From NCBI GenBank assembly GCA_964410485.1, contig CAYPHJ010000002.1, positions 43,779 to 107,778 of the forward strand: a DNA stretch of 64,000 nt, read 5' to 3'. The stretch's first letter is position 1. Every line of letters begins with the position of its first letter. Shown piece after piece: positions 51,584 through 57,872 of this stretch. Origin of the DNA: CAYPHJ01 sp964410485 (GTDB lineage Bacteria > Desulfobacterota > Binatia > UBA9968). Position numbers and translations under genes: made by a program. Under the pieces are notes generated by a model. That model was given only the letters and a program-made list of their open reading frames with translations, was not told where the DNA came from and ran no database searches.

Positions 51584-52309
51584 ATGCGCGAGGGACAATT
51601 GCCTCTATCGGCAGCGCTTTTACGCCCGAGCCGGAAGGGTGTTGCGGAGGACGATGCCTATCGCCGCGGATTTACCACGGTTGCCGGAGTCGACGAGGTC
51701 GGCCGTGGGCCGCTGGCCGGGCCAGTGGTCGCTGCGGCGGTGATCCTGCCGCGCGGATTTACGCATCCTGAAATCACCGATTCCAAGATGTTGACGGAAA
51801 AACAGCGGCAGCGGCTGGTGTCGGTAATCAAAGACAGCGCGGTCGGTTGGAGCCTCGGCATCGTTTCCGTCGCAGAGATCGATCGGATCAATATTTTCAA
51901 CGCGAGCTTTGCGGCTATGATCGAGTCGCTTCAGCAGCTCCATCCCGTGCCGGATCATATCCTTATCGATGGCAAGCAGATGATACCCCGCGATATGTTT
52001 CCTGCAGCCAAAGTCTTCGGCGCTCAGTTGCCCCAGCAGAGGAGCGTCGTCAAGGGCGACCAACTGTGCCTTTGCATAGCCGCTGCCTCCATAGTCGCGA
52101 AAGTGGCACGAGATGAGATTATGGTTCGGCTCGATGCGCAATATCCGCAGTATGGTTTTGCCGAGAACAAGGGCTATGCGAGCGCGTCTCATCTCGATGC
52201 TTTGCGCCGCTACGGACCTTCGCCGGTTCACCGGTATAGTTTTCAGCCGGTACGAGAGGCGGACAACCGCAGCGCGGTCGGCGAAAGTGATTCCCTGTTC
52301 AGGAAGTAG
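51584..52309 (+). CDS. rnhB: Ribonuclease HII
   Basis: ATG 51584 gives 241 residues; the frame opens at 51551. The catalytic Asp-Glu pair is in GVDEVGRGPLAGPVVAAAV, the third Asp in ILIDGKQ and the last in AKVARDEI, and the end YGFAENKGYASASHLDAL, YGPSPVHRYSF is typical. It removes single ribonucleotides and RNA from DNA hybrids. It is followed at 5 nt by the YraN gene, a common pair. Confidence 0.95.
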   Translation: MREGQLPLSAALLRPSRKGVAEDDAYRRGFTTVAGVDEVGRGPLAGPVVAAAVILPRGFTHPEITDSKMLTEKQRQRLVSVIKDSAVGWSLGIVSVAEIDRINIFNASFAAMIESLQQLHPVPDHILIDGKQMIPRDMFPAAKVFGAQLPQQRSVVKGDQLCLCIAAASIVAKVARDEIMVRLDAQYPQYGFAENKGYASASHLDALRRYGPSPVHRYSFQPVREADNRSAVGESDSLFRK

Positions 52310-52314
52310 TAAAA

Positions 52315-52686
52315 GTGACCGATCTCAGGCAATCTTTAGGGAAGGAGGGCGAGAGATTAGCGGCGCAATACCTCAAGAAAAAGGGATACGTCATCGTGGA
52401 GCGCAACTACCGCTGCGCGCTGGGCGAACTGGATCTCATCGTATTGGATGGCCGGATTATCGTTTTCGTTGAGGTGAAGACGCGTAGCGGTCATGGCTTT
52501 GGCATACCGTCTGAAGCCGTAGAGCGGAAGAAACAGCAGAAAATGATCCAGACGGCACAATTCTTCATCAGCGCCAAACGGCTGCACCAGAGAGACGCGA
52601 GATTTGATGTTGTCGCGATCTCTTGGCTCGGGCGCGAACCACTGATCGAACACATTGAAAATGCGTTTCAGTCGGCGTGGGCGTAG
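52315..52686 (+). CDS. yraN: YraN family endonuclease-like protein (UPF0102)
   Basis: The GTG start gives 123 residues. The fold is restriction-endonuclease-like: GERLAAQYLKKKGY, ELDLIVLDGRIIVFVEVKTRSGHGFG with the Glu/Asp/Glu-x-Lys nuclease pattern, and a C-terminal RFDVVAI. Function in the cell is unresolved, though it is linked to DNA repair and uptake in some species. It forms an operon with rnhB. Confidence 0.92.
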   Translation: MTDLRQSLGKEGERLAAQYLKKKGYVIVERNYRCALGELDLIVLDGRIIVFVEVKTRSGHGFGIPSEAVERKKQQKMIQTAQFFISAKRLHQRDARFDVVAISWLGREPLIEHIENAFQSAWA

Positions 52687-52710
52687 GGCGGGACGGGGGG
52701 AGAAAAGCCG

Positions 52711-52800
52711 TGTTCGTGCTCGTGATTCGTGGTCGTTGAGCTCTCAAAGAGCGCGCAAAGGGCGGCGGGACTTTTGAACCTAAACTCTTGAACATTTGAG
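52711..52800. repeat. TCGTGN and TTGAAC short arrays
   Basis: TCGTGC, TCGTGAT, TCGTGG at 52714-52734 resemble the start of the 25010 array. CTTTTGAACC and TCTTGAACAT at 52771-52800 belong to the octamer family. Both lie between yraN and serS. Confidence 0.7.
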
Positions 52801-52836
52801 CACTCGTTCTTCGCGATACCGAATAGAGGTTAAAGG

Positions 52837-54108
52837 ATGCTGGACGTAAAATTACTGCGGGAAGACCTGCCGCGTGTGAAAGAGCGGATGGCGACCCGCG
52901 CAATAACTATTGATTGGGAGGAATTTGTTTCTCTGGATCGGGAACGGCGCGAAGCGTTGACGCGGCTCGAAAAGCTCAAGGAGAACAAAAACCGGCTTTC
53001 CGGGGAAATCGGTAAAGTGAAACAAAGCGGCGGCGACGCCGGCGCCTTGATGAGGCAAGTTGAGGAAGTGGCGGCGGCGATTCGCCAGGGTGAGGGCCCC
53101 CTGGCGGAATTGGAGCGACGCTTCGACGAGTTCATGTTGCGCTTGCCCAATCTGCCCCATACGAGCGTCCCGATCGGGCGTAATCCGGCCGACAACAAAG
53201 AGGTCAGACGCTGGGGAGAACCGCCGACTTTCGCTTTTGCTCCAAAAAACCATTGGGACATCGGCGAGGAGCTGGCCATCCTCGATTTTCACCGCGCGGC
53301 CAGACTGGCCGGTGCGCGCTTTGTATTGTACAAGGGCGCCGGCGCGCGACTCGAACGCGCGCTGATCAATTTCATGTTGGATTTGCATACAACAGAGCAT
53401 CACTATCAGGAAATGCTGCCGCCGTTTCTGGTGAATCGTGAGTCAATGACAGGAACGGGGCAGTTGCCGAAATTCGAGGAGGACCTTTTCCGCATTGCCG
53501 ATCCTGATTTCTTTCTCATTCCAACGGCCGAGGTGCCGCTGACGAATATTCACCGGGAGGAGATGCTCGAGCGCGCGCAGTTGCCGCTCTCCTATGTTGC
53601 CTACACGCCCTGCTTTCGGCGCGAAGCCGGATCATACGGGCAGGACGTTCGCGGGCTCATTCGGCAACATCAGTTCAACAAGGTCGAGTTGGTGAAATTC
53701 GCCGAGCCGGAATCCTCTTATCAAGAACTGGAAAACTTACTGCATGACGCGGAGCAGGTTCTCCAAAAGCTCAAGTTGCACTACCGTGTCGTTGAGTTGT
53801 GCACGGGAGATTTGGGATTTGGGGCGGCAAAAACCTATGATTTGGAAGTGTGGTTGCCGGGCCAGGCCGCGTACAGAGAGATCAGCTCCTGTTCCAATTT
53901 CGAAGACTTTCAGGCCCGCCGCGCGCAGATTCGCTATCGCAAGGACAAAAAAGGTAAGCCGCTTTTCGTCCATACGCTCAACGGTTCCGGCCTTGCAGTA
54001 GGCAGAACTCTGGTTGCAGTTCTGGAGAACTGCCAGCAAAAAGACGGCAGCGTGATCATTCCCGAAGCGCTACGCCCGTACATGGGCGGTCTGGAGCGGA
54101 TCAGCTAA
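52837..54108 (+). CDS. serS: Seryl-tRNA synthetase
   Basis: The 423-residue class II synthetase starts MLDVKLLREDLPRVKERMATR, with a coiled-coil tRNA-binding arm at about 30-100. Motif 2 lies in TPCFRREAGSYGQDVRGLIR and motif 3 in SGLAVGRTLVAVLEN. It charges serine tRNAs. The serS gene lies directly upstream of a tRNA-Ser locus that contains an integrated element. Length and motifs are fully normal. Confidence 0.97.
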   Translation: MLDVKLLREDLPRVKERMATRAITIDWEEFVSLDRERREALTRLEKLKENKNRLSGEIGKVKQSGGDAGALMRQVEEVAAAIRQGEGPLAELERRFDEFMLRLPNLPHTSVPIGRNPADNKEVRRWGEPPTFAFAPKNHWDIGEELAILDFHRAARLAGARFVLYKGAGARLERALINFMLDLHTTEHHYQEMLPPFLVNRESMTGTGQLPKFEEDLFRIADPDFFLIPTAEVPLTNIHREEMLERAQLPLSYVAYTPCFRREAGSYGQDVRGLIRQHQFNKVELVKFAEPESSYQELENLLHDAEQVLQKLKLHYRVVELCTGDLGFGAAKTYDLEVWLPGQAAYREISSCSNFEDFQARRAQIRYRKDKKGKPLFVHTLNGSGLAVGRTLVAVLENCQQKDGSVIIPEALRPYMGGLERIS

Positions 54109-54114
54109 ACTTGC

Positions 54115-54251
54115 CGCATTCTCTTTCGCTGGCGCTTGCGCCGGATGAGGAGGCGTCGTGTACATAACAGCAGCGACGTTCTCCGGGCAATTCGACTACT
54201 CACCAGCCTGCAACGGCGGCGAAAAACCTTCGACAACGTGGCAACAGGGTC
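54115..54251 (+). pseudogene. Probable 3' remnant of an older integrase
   Basis: Just before the left tRNA fragment the plus strand reads RRRKTFDNVATGS and stops, like the QKVAT end of the integrase at 56433. The following ~45 nt (AAGCTGATA ... CTTGATTT-like) also resemble the sequence between that integrase and the intact tRNA. I infer that an earlier element occupied this site. Confidence 0.45.
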
Positions 54252-54291
54252 GTGAAGCTGATAAAGTAAACGCTGCAAGTCATTGATTTTC

Positions 54292-54335
54292 CTATCGGAG
54301 GGGTGGGTGAGCGGTTGAAACCACCGGTCTTGAAA
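54292..54335 (+). repeat. attL: 44-bp left direct repeat, 5' part of tRNA-Ser
   Basis: These 44 bp are identical to 57641-57684. They comprise CTATC plus the first 39 nt of tRNA-Ser(UGA), ending in the anticodon loop. The remaining 3' half of the tRNA is absent here, so this is a tRNA fragment and not a gene. Confidence 0.9.
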
Positions 54336-54370
54336 TACGCTTCCTAGGGATAAAGCAAAATCTAGACACA

Positions 54371-54406
54371 ACGGCCACTTAGATGATAAGTGGCCGTTTT
54401 TGTTTG
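54371..54406 (+). terminator. Intrinsic terminator at the left end of the element
   Basis: ACGGCCACTTA-GATGA-TAAGTGGCCGT is followed by TTTTGTTTG. It would stop transcription coming from the old tRNA promoter. Confidence 0.82.
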
Positions 54407-54474
54407 TGAATCCCTCTTTTTCTGATTTTCACCATTTTCACGATAGGTTGTGGATAAGTCGCATTTTGGCGCAA

Positions 54475-54500
54475 AAGTGGCGACGTAGTGGCGACATGGA
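54475..54500. repeat. Repeat of GTGGCGACGTAGTGGCGAC, also at 57573
   Basis: About 25 nt, AAAGTGGCGACGTAGTGGCG plus ACATG, occur identically at 57573-57597, over the integrase stop. Each copy holds GTGGCGAC twice. They could be recombinase arm-binding sites or a duplicated integrase end. Confidence 0.6.
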
Positions 54501-54522
54501 AGGTTGCCTCAAGTCGTCTCTC

Positions 54523-54550
54523 TTGACAGTGCTATCCTACTTGCGATAGA
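54523..54550 (+). promoter_or_regulatory. Putative promoter of the element's small genes
   Basis: TTGACA, then 16 nt, then an extended TGC-GATAGA -10-like box, placing the start about 20 nt before the ATG at 54577. Confidence 0.45.
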
Positions 54551-54576
54551 GGCTAGGGCGCCCTAAAATTGCGCTT

Positions 54577-55074
54577 ATGTCGGCCACTACACCTACATTC
54601 GAAGAGCTTCAGGTTAAGACCTATTCTGCCTTAGCTCGTACAGTTACTTTGCGAGAGCGTGTGCTTCTGCGGTCCATGGACGCTTACTCCATCTATCTGT
54701 TGTTCTCTCTCTATCGGGGCCTGAAACGGATCGCTATAGATCTACGCACAATAGATCTCGATCGCGAGAAACCGGAGGAGCTTGCCGAGCTGATGGACAT
54801 GGTGCAAAAGTTACACGCGCACGCAAATAAAATTCGGATCGGTGTGCAAACAGCGACGGAGACATCCGGCCGTGTAATACGAAAGATTAGGAAAAAGCTC
54901 CTGGACCAGATCGAGGCCGATCTTGACAGCATTGGTGACGTAGTGGAAAGTTACCATCTAAGCTCCAACGAAGACTTCCGGGCTATTCTCGACAATGCTG
55001 TAACAGAACTAAAAAATACTGGTAAGATTCCACCCGGCAGCGCGAGCGATTCTCTTGCCAAAGTGCAGGATTGA
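54577..55074 (+). CDS. Element-encoded helical protein, unknown; possible antitoxin
   Basis: The 165-residue protein is almost all helix, with charged coiled-coil-like segments (REKPEELAELMDMVQKLHAHANK and IRKIRKKLLDQIEADLDSIGDVV in part). It has no cysteine motif and no recognised domain. The next frame, a RelE-like toxin, overlaps its end by 20 nt, so it may be the partner antitoxin, though it is long for one. Its A+T is higher than in chromosomal neighbours. Confidence 0.6.
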   Translation: MSATTPTFEELQVKTYSALARTVTLRERVLLRSMDAYSIYLLFSLYRGLKRIAIDLRTIDLDREKPEELAELMDMVQKLHAHANKIRIGVQTATETSGRVIRKIRKKLLDQIEADLDSIGDVVESYHLSSNEDFRAILDNAVTELKNTGKIPPGSASDSLAKVQD

Positions 55075-55432
55075 TCAAGAAGCAAGCCCCACCTTTCAAA
55101 AGCTTTTATCTCGGTACCGAAAAAGCTATCCCAAACTAGAGAGCGATCTCGACGAAGCCTTCAAGAGAATTGCAGAAGACTTTACGACCGCAGCGCATGC
55201 TAACCGGATACCTAGGCTAAACCTCCAGGGCGTGAGCGTTTGGAAGTACCGGTATAAAAGCTCTGACCAACAAAAGAGCGCGGCCGGCGGATTAAGAATC
55301 ATTGCAGTATACGTTAACCAGACCGCCATTCTCTACCCGGTTGCTTTCTACTTTAAGTCGGACCGCACAGATATATCGGCCAAAGAGATTGCGAAACTTG
55401 TCTCAGAGCTCGCCCAGGTTCTTGCCAGCTAG
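55055..55432 (+). CDS. RelE/HigB-like toxin candidate
   Basis: A TTG start at 55055 (125 residues) overlaps the previous gene. The second half reads VWKYRYKSSD, GGLRIIAVYV, AILYPVAFYFKSDRTDISAKEIAKLVSEL, which matches the beta-sheet and final helix of RelE-superfamily toxins (compare KSDxxDxxAKEI). If so, it is an mRNA interferase or a relative and would stabilise the element. The start codon is uncertain. Confidence 0.65.
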   Translation: MPKCRIDQEASPTFQKLLSRYRKSYPKLESDLDEAFKRIAEDFTTAAHANRIPRLNLQGVSVWKYRYKSSDQQKSAAGGLRIIAVYVNQTAILYPVAFYFKSDRTDISAKEIAKLVSELAQVLAS

Positions 55433-55527
55433 AAAAAGCCTTCCTTCCAAAAAGATATTTTCTTGACTTCCGTCTATTGCCCATGGCGGTAGGTTGTCAA
55501 TTGGCTTCCGGCAAGTTTTCTTGACAT

Positions 55528-55737
55528 TCATCGTGGCGGAGTGCCGGCGCCCGCGAGGCGGTCGATGACGACACTGACATTTTGCGCGTTCAGCTTGAGA
55601 TCGAGGTATTGGAGATCGAGCCGGATCGCTTGGCGCAGCTGTTCAATCTCAACAGGATCACCCTGTACGCCTTCCTGCATTTCTGCGAGTAAGACTTCGA
55701 GCTTCCGCTTTGCTCGATAGAGCCGCGAATGGTGCAT
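55528..55737 (-). CDS. Small hypothetical protein, coiled coil
   Basis: The 69-residue helical protein is rich in Leu, Glu and Arg (KRKLEVLLAEMQEG, EIEQLRQAIRLDLQYLDLKL). It is the only gene on this strand in the element. The start has a weak AGGAAGG-like site about 12 nt upstream. No family recognised; it could be a DNA-binding or excision accessory protein. Confidence 0.4.
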   Translation of the reverse strand: MHHSRLYRAKRKLEVLLAEMQEGVQGDPVEIEQLRQAIRLDLQYLDLKLNAQNVSVVIDRLAGAGTPPR

Positions 55738-55827
55738 GTTTTTGCCTTCCTGTTTCCATGACCGAGACTTTTTCCCGCTCTTCGTGTTGTAGACAAAGAG
55801 AGGATAAATGCGATATGCGTTGCCCCG

Positions 55828-56088
55828 ATGCTGGAGATACTGCTTATCGCTGGTGCACTAGCTTTAATCCCCGCCGTGTTGGCTCAGCTGCGTGGCCGTA
55901 ACCCTCTGGCGTGGTATATTTTCGGATTTTTCCTGTTTATCGTTGCCCTTCCTATGGTTCTGATCCTGCCCCCCAAGAATGCGAAGAAATGCCTTGCATG
56001 CGCTGAATACGTGAAGAAAGAAGCGATCAAATGCCGGTATTGCGGAGCTGATCTTGAGAAGCGGTCAGCGATACGGGCGGAATTCTGA
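55828..56088 (+). CDS. Small membrane protein with C-terminal zinc ribbon
   Basis: The 86-residue protein has two hydrophobic helices (about 3-20 and 29-50) and then a cytoplasmic zinc ribbon with two Cys pairs (CLAC and CRYC). Similar fusions occur in phage and mobile elements, some as exclusion-like proteins. Function here is unknown. Confidence 0.7.
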   Translation: MLEILLIAGALALIPAVLAQLRGRNPLAWYIFGFFLFIVALPMVLILPPKNAKKCLACAEYVKKEAIKCRYCGADLEKRSAIRAEF

Positions 56089-56123
56089 GCGTATATCAGT
56101 GCTCGATCAAAAACAGGGGCCCG

Positions 56124-56414
56124 TTGTGGGGTGTTCGCTTAAGGGGCATCTGGATCATAGATCAAACAGTCCAAATAGTCCTAGATCGAATGTCACATCT
56201 CGACCATCGAGGGAGAGCCGAACAAGAGATGATTCTGAAGGCTCGTCTGGAGTCAGATCCCGAATTTAAAGAGTTTCGTCGTAGGTGGAGGGCTCTGGAA
56301 TCCTGGGAACGGTTTATATACCAACGGTTCTATGGCAGGTTTCACCGCCGTTGGTCACTAGAAGCAAAGGCATGCGTTGACAAGGTAGCCGAAAAGCTGT
56401 CCGTGCTTCATTAA
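56124..56414 (+). CDS. Small basic hypothetical protein next to the integrase
   Basis: The frame holds 96 codons, with a likely real start at ATG 56190 (about 74 residues: MSHLDHRGRAEQEMILKARL). It is rich in Arg, Trp and Glu (FKEFRRRWRALESWERFIYQ). Its place directly upstream of the integrase, 18 nt away, suits an excisionase or recombination helper, but no HTH is clear. No family recognised. Confidence 0.45.
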   Translation: MWGVRLRGIWIIDQTVQIVLDRMSHLDHRGRAEQEMILKARLESDPEFKEFRRRWRALESWERFIYQRFYGRFHRRWSLEAKACVDKVAEKLSVLH

Positions 56415-56432
56415 CGGCAGGAAAGGGGACCC

Positions 56433-57587
56433 ATGAACAAATTTGAAAGAGTGAAAAAGGTCAAACACCTTTACAAGCGCCAGTACAAGACAAAAAACGG
56501 AGATTGGAGCACGGTCTATTATGCGCGCTTCACCGATTGGAAGGCCAAACGGCGCCTGTTCCCGTTGGGAGATAATCTAGAATCAGCCAAGACCGAGCTC
56601 GAGAAGATCCGGGGGCGCAACGCTAGCAGGGAAGACTTTGACGCTGCCAAGATCAAGCTGGAACCCGGTATGACCCTTGCCCAATGGGCGGACTGCTATT
56701 TTGACCTTGAGGAAGTGAAGGAAAAGCGATCGCTAGGCCGAGACCGCCAGCACGTTTCCCATATCAAGCGCCACCTAGGCTCAAAGCTCTTGGCCGATCT
56801 AGAGCAAGGCGACTTATTCCGCTACAAGAACGCGCGCGGTAAAGAGCCAATCATCAGAGCCAGGAAGGACGGCAAGCCATCAGGCAAGACCGTTGCCCCT
56901 GGTACCATCCGCCTTGAGCTTCGGTGTCTTGCCAGAATGCTCAAACTCGCCCGCAAAAAAGGCTGTAAGGTGTCTGATAACCTTTTCTTTGACAAAGAGC
57001 TTATGCCCAAAGCCGGCGGGCGAAAGCGGATCCTAAGCCAGGGTGAAGCAGTGCGGTTATTTGCTGCGTGTTCGCCGTGGTTTCGTAGGCTCTGCGAAGC
57101 CAGTATGGAAACGTGTCTGAGTGAAGGTGACCTGATCCGGTTGACCTATGACATGATCAACGAGGAAACCGGCATTATTGAGCCGGAAGGCGGAAGGTGC
57201 AAAACCAAAGTCGAACAGGTGGCGCCGTTGACCGCGCGTTTTCGTGAGATCCTCGAAGAGATCCGCCAGGACCAAAAGCGGTCCAAGGTGCAAAACATCG
57301 GCGGTCTAGTTTTTACCCGGGAAGACGGCCGGCCGATCAACAAAGACATGGTAACCGGCGCCATGGAACGCGCCTGCAAAAAAGCCGGGATTCGTGACTT
57401 CCGTTTCCATGACTTCAGGCACTGTGCAAAAACGGCATGGGCCGAGCGTGGTATCAGCGTTGAAGCCGCCATGCTTGCGGCCGGCCACAAAAGCCCGCAG
57501 ATGCATCAGCACTATGTTCATCTTCAGCGGTCCAGCATCGCCAAAGCCTTCGGAACAGCCGAAAACGGTCAAAAAGTGGCGACGTAG
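56433..57587 (+). CDS. Tyrosine recombinase/integrase with Arg-I replaced by Ser
   Basis: The 384-residue protein has an N-terminal arm-binding and SAM-like core-binding part (about 60-190) and a catalytic domain. Box II residues are present: HDFRH (His-x-x-Arg), the later His in AAGHKSP and the nucleophile Tyr in QHYVH. The box I position, normally TGxRxGEL with the first catalytic Arg, reads TCLSEGDL with Ser at residue 230 (AGT, 57120-57122). AGT is one change from AGA or AGG. The enzyme may thus be inactive. It has AGGAAAGGGG before the ATG and ends 53 nt before the right attachment site. Confidence 0.9.
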   Translation: MNKFERVKKVKHLYKRQYKTKNGDWSTVYYARFTDWKAKRRLFPLGDNLESAKTELEKIRGRNASREDFDAAKIKLEPGMTLAQWADCYFDLEEVKEKRSLGRDRQHVSHIKRHLGSKLLADLEQGDLFRYKNARGKEPIIRARKDGKPSGKTVAPGTIRLELRCLARMLKLARKKGCKVSDNLFFDKELMPKAGGRKRILSQGEAVRLFAACSPWFRRLCEASMETCLSEGDLIRLTYDMINEETGIIEPEGGRCKTKVEQVAPLTARFREILEEIRQDQKRSKVQNIGGLVFTREDGRPINKDMVTGAMERACKKAGIRDFRFHDFRHCAKTAWAERGISVEAAMLAAGHKSPQMHQHYVHLQRSSIAKAFGTAENGQKVAT

Positions 57588-57597
57588 TGGCGACATG
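57573..57597. repeat. Second GTGGCGAC repeat copy, over the integrase stop
   Basis: Identical to 54475-54500. It encodes the integrase end KVAT and the stop codon. Confidence 0.6.
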
Positions 57598-57640
57598 AAC
57601 CGGAAGCTGATAGCGTGTCTTCTGTAAGTACTTGATTTCT

Positions 57641-57684
57641 CTATCGGAGGGGTGGGTGAGCGGTTGAAACCACCGGTCTTGAAA
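57641..57684 (+). repeat. attR: 44-bp right direct repeat
   Basis: Identical to 54292-54335. It supplies the 5' half of the functional tRNA-Ser and CTATC before it. Confidence 0.9.
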
Positions 57685-57734
57685 ACCGGCGTCCACTTCG
57701 TGGACCGCGAGTTCGAATCTCGCCCCCTCCGCCA
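57646..57734 (+). tRNA. tRNA-Ser (anticodon UGA)
   Basis: GGAGGGG pairs with CCCCTCC to form the acceptor stem, G is the discriminator and CCA is encoded. The anticodon stem CCGGT/ACCGG encloses CTTGAAA (anticodon TGA at 57680-57682). A long variable arm with CCAC/GTGG and a T-arm GTTCGAATC follow. The 5' half derives from the integrated element. Confidence 0.96.
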
Positions 57735-57872
57735 GCCCAACGCGAGTTGGGTGCAACTTTGATTGTCAGCCCAGCGCCACTTCCGATGTAGCTCGGCCGA
57801 TATCGATCGATCCGGCTGTAACTTCAAGCGACGCGGGGCGCCCGCATGGATGGACAGTCAAGGAGAATGCGC

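Larger units (their letters stand above)
54336..57684. mobile_element. Integrative element of about 3.35 kb in tRNA-Ser(UGA)
   Basis: The element is bounded by the 44-bp repeats at 54292 and 57641 and encodes a tyrosine recombinase next to the intact tRNA plus five small genes, one being RelE-like. No replication, transfer or capsid genes are seen. Integration has displaced the original 5' half of the tRNA and supplied a new one at the right end. It is unusually small for a tRNA-integrated island. Confidence 0.85.

Noticed and set aside
54105..54371. 88-codon minus-strand frame over the left tRNA fragment
   Set aside because: It reads through the attachment site, and the plus-strand reading gives tRNA and integrase-like sequence.
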